The translations under genes and the position numbers were made by a program. The notes under the pieces are model-generated. The model was not told where the DNA came from. It saw only the letters and a list, made by a program, of their open reading frames with translations, and did not search any database. Source: Gammaproteobacteria bacterium (GTDB taxonomy: Bacteria; Pseudomonadota; Gammaproteobacteria; Poriferisulfidales; Oxydemutatoraceae). From it: a DNA stretch of 6,732 nucleotides. Location of the stretch: the NCBI GenBank assembly GCA_007570905.1, contig RKSI01000102.1:1-6732 (forward strand). The letters run 5' to 3'. This document shows positions 1-4,640 of this stretch, piece after piece. The stretch's first letter is position 1. Each line of letters starts with the position of its first letter.

Positions 1-73
1 CGGCGCAGGCCAGGCCGATGACGCCGCCGCCGACAACGGCAACCGGCGGTTGATGCCGCACGCCGCGCCGCAT
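1..73 (-). CDS. FAD-dependent oxidoreductase, N-terminal fragment (probably a UbiI/VisC-type hydroxylase)
   Basis: Only the first 24 codons are present; the gene runs off the left edge. The ATG (73-71) comes one base after the ubiH stop codon, so the two genes are almost certainly co-translated. After about ten residues the peptide reads PVAVVGGGVIGLACA, a beta strand followed by the GxGxxG loop that binds the ADP part of FAD at the N-terminus of flavoprotein oxidoreductases. In gammaproteobacteria the gene after pepP-ubiH is commonly visC/ubiI, a second aerobic ubiquinone hydroxylase, so that is the favoured identity by context. The visible residues would fit other GR2-family flavoproteins, such as glycine or D-amino-acid oxidases, equally well. 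The existence of a flavoprotein gene is well supported; the substrate is not. Confidence 0.72.
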   Translation of the reverse strand, partial: MRRGVRHQPPVAVVGGGVIGLACA

Positions 74-74
74 G

Positions 75-1526
75 TCAGACCGGACAGTCGCCGGGCAGGC
101 GTGCGTCAGTCACACGTTCTTCAGGCAGGCGTGCGTCGGCCCGTTGTGCTTTGGCCTGTTGCTCATTGGGCCGTTGTGCGCCTGCCCGCTGTGCGCCGAG
201 CCGCTGTGCGTTGGCCCGGTGTGCGTTGGCCTGTTGCTCGTCGGCCTGTTGTGCGTCGGCCCGGTGTTCGTCGGCAAGGCGTTCGCCCGCCAGCCGCGGC
301 CACGGCGGAACCAGGCCCAAGCCGCGGCGCACGAGGCCGCGGCGCAGCGGCGGCAGCAGGTCAAGCGCGGCAAGGCCCAGACCGCGCGCGCACGCGGCGG
401 GTCTGCCGGGCATCACAAACAGCCGCGCAAGCGCATCGGTGAAGCGCACGACACGCCGCACATCCGCCATGCGCTGCCGCCGCCAGGCATTGAGCACGGC
501 GGCGGCGCCCGGGTCACGCGGGTCATGCGGGTCATGCGGGGCACGCGAGTCATGCGGGGCACGCGGGTCGCCGAGCGCGTCAAACACGCATTCGGACAAA
601 AACGCGACATCGCGCAGCGCCAGATTAAAACCCTGCCCCGCCACCGGATGCACGCGGTGCGCGGCGTCGCCCAGCAGCGCGACGCGCCCGCGCACCATGT
701 CAAGCGAGCGGTTCAGCCCCAGCGGATAGACAAAGCGCGGCCCCGGGTTGTGCAGTTTGCCGAGACGCCAGCCCAGGTCACGCTGCAAACGCTCGGTGAA
801 TTGATCGTCGGGCAGCGCGGCGACCGCGGCGGCGTCATCGCGGGCGTGCACCCATGCGACCACGCGCCGCCGCCCGCCCGCCGGCAGCACCGCAAGCGGG
901 CCGTGCGCGGTGAAACGCTCAAATGCAACATCGCCTTCGCCGCCGCCGTCTATCGCGGCGACCACCGCCGACTGGCGGTAATCCGTCGTCCGGAAACGAA
1001 AGCCTAAGCGTTCGGCAAAGCCCGACGCGCCGCCGTCGGCCAGCACCAGCAACTTCGCGCGCAGTTGCGACACGCCGCCTGCGCCGCCGACGCGAACGGC
1101 GACATCGTCGGAATGGCGCGCGATTTCCGTCGCGCGCGCGGGCGACAGCAGCGACACCTGCGGCGACGCGCGCAGCAGGCGGTGCAGCGCCCGCGCCAAA
1201 TCCGACGCGAGCACGACCTGGCCGAGCGCGTCCAGCCCCTCTTCTGCGGCGCGAATGCGGGTGACGCCGAAGACGCCCTGTTCCGAGACATGTATCTTGC
1301 GAACCGGCCAGGCATCTGCGCGCACCTCGTTCCACGCGCCGAGATTCTGCAGAATGCTTTTGCTGACATCCGACAGAGCAATCGCGCGCAGCGGAATCTT
1401 TGCCGGCGCCGCCAGGTCGTGCGTTTCAATGACGGCGGTGCGCGCGCCGCTGCCGCGCAGCGCCAGCGCCAGCGCCGAACCGGCCAGGCCGGCGCCGAGG
1501 ATGGCAATGTCAAAGTCGGCGTTCAC
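75..1526 (-). CDS. ubiH: UbiH-type FAD-dependent ubiquinone biosynthesis hydroxylase with repeat-expanded C-terminus
   Basis: This is a class A flavoprotein monooxygenase of the UbiH/UbiF/COQ6 family. UbiH hydroxylates the aromatic ring of an octaprenyl-phenol intermediate in aerobic ubiquinone synthesis, at the inner face of the cytoplasmic membrane. With the GTG start (483 aa), the FAD-binding GAGLAG is at residues 11-16, the ADGG motif near 163-166, and the second FAD motif GDAAHRVHPVAGQGFNLALRD near 286-306. The UbiH-like C-terminal helices follow (LGLAALDLLPPLRRGLVRRGLG, about 382-403). Family members are about 390-400 aa. The excess comes from a DP/RAP-rich insert near 319-338 and a tail of roughly 70 residues built of five-residue repeats. 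A TTG at 1553 is in frame, but the GTG at 1526 gives the family-typical start (NADFDIAILGAG) and overlaps the preceding mini-ORF stop as GTGA. It is downstream of pepP, as in E. coli. The exact hydroxylation position cannot be read from the sequence. Confidence 0.9.
   Translation of the reverse strand: MNADFDIAILGAGLAGSALALALRGSGARTAVIETHDLAAPAKIPLRAIALSDVSKSILQNLGAWNEVRADAWPVRKIHVSEQGVFGVTRIRAAEEGLDALGQVVLASDLARALHRLLRASPQVSLLSPARATEIARHSDDVAVRVGGAGGVSQLRAKLLVLADGGASGFAERLGFRFRTTDYRQSAVVAAIDGGGEGDVAFERFTAHGPLAVLPAGGRRRVVAWVHARDDAAAVAALPDDQFTERLQRDLGWRLGKLHNPGPRFVYPLGLNRSLDMVRGRVALLGDAAHRVHPVAGQGFNLALRDVAFLSECVFDALGDPRAPHDSRAPHDPHDPRDPGAAAVLNAWRRQRMADVRRVVRFTDALARLFVMPGRPAACARGLGLAALDLLPPLRRGLVRRGLGLVPPWPRLAGERLADEHRADAQQADEQQANAHRANAQRLGAQRAGAQRPNEQQAKAQRADARLPEERVTDARLPGDCPV
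86..295 (-). repeat. 15-bp degenerate tandem repeat encoding the UbiH C-terminal tail
   Basis: About 14 consecutive 15-bp units fill this interval. On the plus strand they start at 86, 101, 116, 131 and so on to 281; a typical unit is gtgcgtcggcccggt. On the coding strand each gives a pentad close to R-A-(D/N)-(A/E)-(Q/H). Units differ by several bases yet keep length and frame, so the array is old or diversifying rather than freshly slipped. The encoded tail is rich in Ala, Gln, Arg, Asp and Asn, almost free of hydrophobic residues, and lies beyond the normal end of UbiH. It resembles pentapeptide repeats (A-D/N-L-x-x) in period and in the Ala-Asp/Asn pair, but the central Leu/Phe that builds that fold is missing. 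Confidence 0.88.
511..573 (-). repeat. 9-bp tandem repeat forming an insert inside UbiH
   Basis: Seven 9-bp units run head to tail; on the plus strand they resemble gggtcatgc and ggggcacgc. The two variants alternate, giving an 18-bp higher-order unit. The coding strand gives tripeptides such as RAP, HDS, HDP and RDP. The insert separates the helix after the second FAD motif from the RRQRMADVRR helix, a surface-loop position in this family, so it need not disturb catalysis. Confidence 0.85.
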
Positions 1527-1637
1527 CGCGCCATCAGAATTGCGGTGTCGCAAGCGGCGCTCATCGCGCGATCAGGGTTGCAATGCCGCAGTCGGCGTTC
1601 ACCGCGCCGCGAGAATTGCAATGCCGCGCGGCGTTCA
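1489..1637 (-). repeat. Tandem array of about 38 bp: degenerate copies of the ubiH 5' end
   Basis: Read on the minus strand, four similar blocks begin TGAACGCC or TGAGCGCC at 1637, 1601, 1563 and 1525, with lengths of about 36, 38, 38 and 37 bp. Each continues with a GC-rich segment and then a form of GCATTGCAATTCT. The last block is the real ubiH start, whose residues N-A-D-F-D-I-A-I-L match the degenerate N-A-D-C-G-I-A-T-L read in block 2. The simplest reading is that the beginning of ubiH was tandemly multiplied and the upstream copies decayed. The first block begins in ATGA overlapping the pepP stop, the junction normally found between pepP and ubiH. Confidence 0.8.
1523..1564 (-). other. 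Mini-ORF 2 between pepP and ubiH (13 codons)
   Basis: The ATG at 1564-1562 overlaps the stop of mini-ORF 1 as ATGA. The frame reads MSAACDTAILMAR and stops at 1525-1523, overlapping the ubiH GTG as GTGA. It corresponds to repeat block 3, so its residues are a degenerate version of the UbiH N-terminus (N-A-D-F-D-I-A-I-L). With mini-ORF 1 it forms an unbroken stop/start chain from pepP to ubiH. Translation is inferred only from this arrangement. Confidence 0.4.
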
Positions 1638-1638
1638 T
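1561..1638 (-). other. Mini-ORF 1 between pepP and ubiH (25 codons)
   Basis: The ATG at 1638-1636 overlaps the pepP stop as ATGA, and the frame runs 25 codons to a TGA at 1563-1561. It spans repeat blocks 1 and 2 and begins M-N-A-A-R. The peptide is unlikely to have its own function; the possible role is to carry terminating ribosomes from pepP toward ubiH. No Shine-Dalgarno sequence stands out beyond the coupling overlap. It could be a fossil of the original ubiH start rather than a translated unit. Confidence 0.4.
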
Positions 1639-2984
1639 TGCGCCATCGCCGCTTCAATGTCGGCGGCTTCTTTCGGCAGCGCCGCGCTCAGCACGCGCGG
1701 CGCGCGCGGCGTGACCAGCACATCATCCTCTATGCGGATGCCGGTGTTCCACCAGCGCCGCGCCACATCGCGCGCGCGGCGCACATACAGCCCCGGCTCT
1801 ACGGTCAGCACCATGCCCGGCTCAAAACGGCGCGGGCGGCCATCCTTGGCGTAGTCGCCGGCGTCGTGCACATTCATGCCCAGCCAGTGGCCGGTGCCGT
1901 GCATGTAAAACCTCGTATATGCGCGCTTGCGTATCAGCGACGGCACACGCCCGCGCAGCAGCCCCGCCGCGACCAGCCCGCGCGTCAGCGCGGCGACCGC
2001 GGCGGCGTGGACATCCTTCCAGGTGTGGCCCGGCACCACCGCGGCGATGGCCTTTTTCTGCGCCTGCAGCACGATTTCATAGAGTTCGCGCTGCGCCGGG
2101 CGGAAGCGCCCGTTGACCGGCACCGTGCGCGTCACATCGCCGGCATAAAGGCAAACCTCGGCGCCGGCGTCAATCAGCAGCAGGTCGCCGTCTTTCAGCG
2201 CGGCGTTGTTGTCGGTGTAATGCAGCACGCAGGCGTTGGCGCCGCCGCCGACTATCGGCGGGTAGGCCGCCGCGGCGCCGTGGCGGTGAAACTCGTGCAG
2301 CAACTCGGCGGCGATTTCGCGTTCGTTCACGCCCGGGCGGCACGCGCGCCATGCGCGCCGGTGCGCGTCCACCGAGATGTCGGCGGCGCGGCGCATCAGG
2401 CGCAATTCCGACGGCGACTTTTTCAGGCGCATCTCGTGCAGCACCAGCGACAGGTCGGCCAGTTCGCGCGGCGCCGCGGCGCCGCGCGCGGCGGCCAGCG
2501 CGCCGGCGCAGGCCGCCGCCAGTTCGTCGCGGTGGGCGGCGTCTTGCAGGTCGCAATACAGCCGGCGGCGCCCGGCGAGCAGGCGCGGCAACCATTCGGC
2601 GAAGTCGGCGAGCGGCAGCGCCAGGTCGGCGCCGTGTTCGCGCACCGCCGCGCGCATGCCGACGCGGCGCCCTTCCCACAATGTTCGCGTGTCGTCGTTC
2701 GGCGTGCAGAACAAAATGTAGTCGCCGTGTTCGCAGCCGGGCGCCAGAACCGCGACCATCGCGTCTTCGTCAAGGCCGGTGAGGTATGCAAAATCGCTGC
2801 TCTGGCGGTAGGGATAATCCACATCGCCGGCGTAAATCCGGCGCGGCGCGGCGCGCACGCACAGCAGCGAATCGCGCCCGATTTCGCGCAAAACGCGGCG
2901 CCGGCGTTTTGCAAATTCCTGCGGCGAATGACCCGTGTTTGTGTTTTTCACGCCCACATTCCAACCCCTGCGCGTGCATTGCAT
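1635..2984 (-). CDS. pepP: Xaa-Pro aminopeptidase (aminopeptidase P II)
   Basis: This cytoplasmic metallopeptidase of family M24B removes an N-terminal residue that precedes proline. Numbering from the ATG at 2984 (449 aa), an aminopeptidase-P N-terminal domain covers about 20-170 (QEFAKRRRRVL, then YRQSSDFAYLTGL) and a pita-bread catalytic domain about 185-435. The five ligands of the dinuclear metal site are all present: Asp272 (LLIDAGAE), Asp283 (AGDVTRTVPVNG), His366 (HGTGHWLG), Glu396 (TVEPGLY) and Glu419 (GIRIEDD). His373 in NVHD matches the conserved second-shell histidine. The start is uncertain. E. coli PepP begins only a few residues before its QEF, which favours GTG codons at 2957 or 2951; the 2957 GTG has AGGGG seven bases upstream, a better ribosome site than that before 2984. 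It is first in the minus-strand operon; the usual upstream ygfB is absent. Confidence 0.95.
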   Translation of the reverse strand: MQCTRRGWNVGVKNTNTGHSPQEFAKRRRRVLREIGRDSLLCVRAAPRRIYAGDVDYPYRQSSDFAYLTGLDEDAMVAVLAPGCEHGDYILFCTPNDDTRTLWEGRRVGMRAAVREHGADLALPLADFAEWLPRLLAGRRRLYCDLQDAAHRDELAAACAGALAAARGAAAPRELADLSLVLHEMRLKKSPSELRLMRRAADISVDAHRRAWRACRPGVNEREIAAELLHEFHRHGAAAAYPPIVGGGANACVLHYTDNNAALKDGDLLLIDAGAEVCLYAGDVTRTVPVNGRFRPAQRELYEIVLQAQKKAIAAVVPGHTWKDVHAAAVAALTRGLVAAGLLRGRVPSLIRKRAYTRFYMHGTGHWLGMNVHDAGDYAKDGRPRRFEPGMVLTVEPGLYVRRARDVARRWWNTGIRIEDDVLVTPRAPRVLSAALPKEAADIEAAMAQ

Positions 2985-3139
2985 GCGCTTCCACGGCGTT
3001 CAATATTCCTTTTTATTTCATACATTTACAAACATGTCCGATGGCGCGTTTCGCGCGGGTTTGCGGCGCCTGAAAGCGTCCGCGAATTTCTACGCTCAAG
3101 TGTAGCGGATTTGGCCGAAAATTTTATTGTTTTTTTTAC
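2985..3139. promoter_or_regulatory. Divergent intergenic region between pepP and the coiled-coil/zapA operon
   Basis: This stretch is clearly AT-richer than its surroundings, especially 3001-3035 and 3116-3139. A run of eight T at 3131-3138 ends next to the plus-strand -35 box and could act as an UP-element-like tract. For the minus strand (pepP), a TACACT lies at about 3098-3103 but has no convincing -35, so the pepP promoter is unresolved. I see no operator palindrome or RNA gene here. Confidence 0.5.
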
Positions 3140-3167
3140 TTGACCAATGAAAAAAATATCATACTAT
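3140..3167 (+). promoter_or_regulatory. Sigma-70-type promoter for the coiled-coil/zapA operon
   Basis: The -35 box is TTGACC (3140-3145, five of six consensus bases). A 16-bp AT-rich spacer follows, then TACTAT (3162-3167, four of six). Transcription would begin about seven bases downstream, near 3174-3175, at or next to the ATG of the first gene. The T-rich block just upstream may strengthen it. Confidence 0.62.
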
Positions 3168-3174
3168 TCAGCAG

Positions 3175-3420
3175 ATGGATCAGTCGGAAACTCTTATTGA
3201 AGGACTTCATCCGATTGAAGAGCTCGAGCGGCAAATTGAAAAACTGCTCGGCAACCACGGCCGTCTCGCCGAAGAGAACAGAGTCTTGCGCGATGAACAA
3301 CACAATCTTCTTTCAGAAAACAAAATGCTGACTGAAAGAAACCGGCAAGTGACAAAGAAGTTTGAGTCGCTTGTAAAACGCCTCCGTGAAATCAACGACC
3401 GGAACTCCTCCCCCCAATGA
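3175..3420 (+). CDS. Small coiled-coil protein upstream of ZapA (TIGR02449/ZapB-like)
   Basis: This is an 81-residue, highly charged protein. From about residue 11 to 75 it is a nearly continuous coiled coil with hydrophobic residues spaced in heptads (IEELERQIEKLL, then NRVLRDEQHNLL and KFESLVKRLREI). It has no membrane segment, cysteine or catalytic motif. Length, composition and position directly before zapA match the TIGR02449 family, found next to zapA in many gammaproteobacteria. Members resemble ZapB, a Z-ring-associated coiled coil that binds ZapA, so a role in divisome assembly is likely but inferred. The stop overlaps the zapA start as ATGA, implying coupled translation. No Shine-Dalgarno precedes the ATG and the predicted transcription start falls on it, so the message may be leaderless. 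Confidence 0.85.
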   Translation: MDQSETLIEGLHPIEELERQIEKLLGNHGRLAEENRVLRDEQHNLLSENKMLTERNRQVTKKFESLVKRLREINDRNSSPQ

Positions 3421-3740
3421 ACCGCAATCTCTCCAACATTGAAATCAACATTCTCGGAAGACACTACCTCGTGGCGTGCGAGCCGGAAGAAGAGCAGAAC
3501 CTGCACGAGGCGGCCAGCCACCTGAACCAGTTGTTTGCCGGCATGAAGCAGGCGGCCTCCACCGCCGACAATGAAAAGGTCTCCGTCATCACCGCGCTCA
3601 ACCTCACCGACCAGTTGCTGAAAACGCGGCGAATGCTGCGTGAAAAAGTGACGCACCTGATTCATCTGGTTGAAACCGGCGGCGAATCCTCCGCCGCCGC
3701 AGGCAAGAAAGATTCTGAAAGTCTTGAGATAACTCTGTGA
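3417..3740 (+). CDS. zapA: Cell division protein ZapA
   Basis: ZapA is a small cytoplasmic protein that binds FtsZ and bundles its protofilaments, stabilising the Z ring. The 107-residue product matches the family length. Its N-terminal globular domain (about 6-50) shows the ZapA pattern: IEINILGRHYLVACEPEEE, then LHEAASHLNQLF. A long C-terminal helix (about 55-90, VSVITALNLTDQLLKTRRML) would form the tetrameric coiled coil, followed by a short polar tail. It is translationally coupled to the preceding coiled-coil gene by a 4-bp ATGA overlap. Its last codons also form the 5' strand of the 6S RNA closing stem, so the gene and the RNA share about 17 bp. Confidence 0.93.
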   Translation: MNRNLSNIEINILGRHYLVACEPEEEQNLHEAASHLNQLFAGMKQAASTADNEKVSVITALNLTDQLLKTRRMLREKVTHLIHLVETGGESSAAAGKKDSESLEITL

Positions 3741-3918
3741 TACTCGTTAGCCCCCTTAATAATCCTTTGCCGTACTTCTTGAAAAGACGGGCCAACGCCG
3801 CCGCCGGTGTGCATGCTCATTGCGATGAGAAGCCTGAAGGCGGCGGAAGCGGCCTGTTCCCTGAACCCAATGGTTCAAAGGAGGAAGGGAGCGACGACTT
3901 CTTCGGAGTTATCTCACT
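3724..3918 (+). ncRNA. ssrS: 6S RNA
   Basis: 6S RNA mimics an open promoter, binds sigma-70 RNA polymerase holoenzyme and lowers transcription in stationary phase. Boundaries are set by a perfect closing stem, GAGATAACTC (3726-3735) with GAGTTATCTC (3906-3915). Inside, the order of elements follows E. coli SsrS: a GGGCCA near 3789, then GGTGTGCATGCTC (3806-3818), a hairpin CTCAT-TGCG-ATGAG (3816-3829), AGAAGCCTGAAGG, a GCCGCC/GGCGGC helix, and TGAACC-CAAT-GGTTCA (3862-3877). The hairpin after GCATG has different bases from E. coli but keeps pairing, which supports a real RNA. Length is about 190 nt against 183-184 in E. coli. The location after zapA is the classic one. No convincing promoter is seen in the end of zapA, so it may be processed from the zapA transcript. 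Ends are approximate. Confidence 0.88.
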
Positions 3919-3994
3919 TTTCAGCCCAATCAACCGAATACGCCCGCCAGGCGCGCCGTGGCGCGGCATTCCGGCTCCATCGCCAACAACCATG

Positions 3995-4000
3995 AGGAGG
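3995..4000 (+). promoter_or_regulatory. Strong Shine-Dalgarno site that sets the histone-like start
   Basis: AGGAGG lies five bases before the ATG at 4006, the best ribosome site in the window. It rules out the in-frame upstream ATG at 3958 as the real start. A tiny frame, ATG AGG AGG TAC TGA (3992-4006), contains the site and ends in a TGATG overlap with the gene start. Confidence 0.85.
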
Positions 4001-4005
4001 TACTG

Positions 4006-4407
4006 ATGGCCATTAAAAGACGCACTAAAAAGCGACTTGTGAAGAGGAAGTCTGCGGCCAAACGCAGGACGACCAAACGACGCACCGCAAAACGGGCGGC
4101 TCCCAAGCGGAAAACCGCCACCCGCAAAAGGCGAACCGTCAAAAGAAAGGCTGCCACCAAAAAGAAGCGCACCGTCAAAAAGAGGCGCACGGTCAAAAAG
4201 CGGAGAGCGGCTCCCAAGAAGAGACGCACCGTCAAGAAGCGGCGCACCGTCAAGAAGCGGCGCACCGTGAAGAAGCGGCGCACCGTCAAAAAGCGGCGCA
4301 CCGTGAAGAAACGGCGCACCGTCAAAAAACGGCGCACTGTGAAGAAGCGGCGCACCGTGAAGAAACGGCGCACCGTCAAAAAGCGGCGCACCACCAAGAA
4401 AAGGTAA
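4006..4407 (+). CDS. Histone H1-like Lys/Arg-rich repeat protein
   Basis: The 133-residue product is almost only Lys, Arg, Thr, Val, Ala and Pro, with no acidic or aromatic residue. The N-terminal half (to about 70) is an irregular mix of KR-, TA- and AAP-containing blocks. The C-terminal half is nine exact KKRRTV hexapeptides, one KKRRTT and a final KKR. This resembles bacterial proteins named histone H1-like, such as Bordetella BpH1, chlamydial Hc2 and the AlgP tail, which bind DNA through basic tails. A DNA- or RNA-binding nucleoid role is therefore inferred from composition alone, since low-complexity similarity is not proof of homology. The start is fixed by AGGAGG. The gene follows 6S RNA, where fau often lies, and ends at a strong terminator. 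No dedicated promoter is obvious in 3919-3994, so it may share the zapA/6S transcript. Confidence 0.8.
   Translation: MAIKRRTKKRLVKRKSAAKRRTTKRRTAKRAAPKRKTATRKRRTVKRKAATKKKRTVKKRRTVKKRRAAPKKRRTVKKRRTVKKRRTVKKRRTVKKRRTVKKRRTVKKRRTVKKRRTVKKRRTVKKRRTTKKR
4216..4395 (+). repeat. 18-bp tandem repeat, ten units, coding KKRRT(V/T)
   Basis: Ten perfectly phased 18-bp units run from 4216 to 4395; a typical unit is aagaagcggcgcaccgtc. Differences between units are nearly all synonymous: AAG/AAA for Lys, GTC/GTG for Val, one ACT and one AGA. The only amino-acid change is Val to Thr in the last unit. Conserved protein with drifting codons implies that the peptide repeat is under selection. The length is expected to vary in steps of six residues between strains. 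Confidence 0.95.
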
Positions 4408-4417
4408 GCCGGACGGC

Positions 4418-4443
4418 GGGGCGCTCTCTTCGGAGAGCGCCCT
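4418..4443 (+). other. UUCG-capped hairpin after the histone-like gene
   Basis: A perfect 10-bp stem GGGCGCTCTC / GAGAGCGCCC closes a TTCG loop (4429-4432), with a further G-T wobble at the base. C(UUCG)G is an unusually stable RNA tetraloop. There is no T-run directly after it, so it is more likely a 3' stabiliser or exonuclease block than a terminator by itself. It begins about 11 bp after the stop codon. Confidence 0.85.
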
Positions 4444-4455
4444 CTTCGCAACAAA

Positions 4456-4489
4456 ACCCGGCAGCGTCCAGGCGCTGCCGGGTTTTTTT
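4456..4489 (+). terminator. Rho-independent terminator for the zapA/6S/histone-like unit
   Basis: The 11-bp stem ACCCGGCAGCG / CGCTGCCGGGT closes a six-base loop and is followed by a run of seven T (4483-4489). An AACAAAA tract on the other side would give a weaker U-rich tail for minus-strand transcripts, so it may also stop transcription arriving from the convergent rhombosortase gene. Confidence 0.93.
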
Positions 4490-4496
4490 ATGCGCG

Positions 4497-4640
4497 GATG
4501 ACGGCGGGCGGCGCGTGCATTATTGCGCCGATGTGCGCCGCGTTGCATTCGGCGTCGCCCGGCTTGCCGGCACATAACATCGGCGGCAAAGATGGCGGGC
4601 GGCGAATGGCCCGCAGACGTTATTGCGCCGGTGCGCGACG
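4497..4640. repeat. Imperfect direct repeat with 100-bp offset in the convergent spacer
   Basis: Copy A (about 4497-4540) and copy B (about 4591-4640) share GATG(A)CGGCGGGCGGCG followed by TTATTGCGCCG and a GTGCG-like segment. The block TATTGCGCCG is at 4521 and at 4621, exactly 100 bp apart. Copy B contains the last codons of the rhombosortase gene, so copy A looks like a decayed duplicate of that 3' end. Copy B carries extra bases between the two conserved blocks. Apart from this, I see no gene or RNA between the terminator and 4619. Confidence 0.55.

Noticed and set aside
72..1007. Plus-strand frame with a hydrophobic Cys/Val/Gly/Leu repeat near its N-terminus that looks like a membrane repeat protein
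   Set aside because: The pattern is the reverse strand of the 15-bp repeat coding the UbiH tail. The rest of the frame lies opposite conserved UbiH motifs and has no family features.
1489..1637. CRISPR-like array, because about 38-bp units recur four times
   Set aside because: The units abut with no unique spacers, vary in length and sequence, and match the ubiH 5' coding sequence, so this is tandem duplication.
2770..3003. Minus-strand frame starting at TTG 3003 with AAGGA just upstream
   Set aside because: The ribosome-site resemblance is real, but the frame runs out of phase into pepP and its peptide has no family features. It remains only a possible short leader ORF.
1065..3143. Very long open frame (692 codons) on the plus strand opposite pepP and the start of ubiH
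   Set aside because: It is antisense to pepP, whose motifs are all intact. The translation is Arg/Ala/Gln-rich without domain features, as expected from the complementary frame of GC-rich coding DNA.
3958..4005. N-terminal extension of the histone-like protein from an upstream in-frame ATG
   Set aside because: No ribosome site precedes 3958, the added residues are unlike the rest, and AGGAGG sits at ideal spacing before the ATG at 4006.
3737..4006. Open frame of 89 codons that overlaps the zapA stop as GTGA, runs through 6S RNA and overlaps the histone-like start as TGATG
   Set aside because: The coupling overlaps are striking, but the interval is explained by 6S RNA structure and the peptide has no recognisable pattern. 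It is best treated as a chance frame through an RNA gene.
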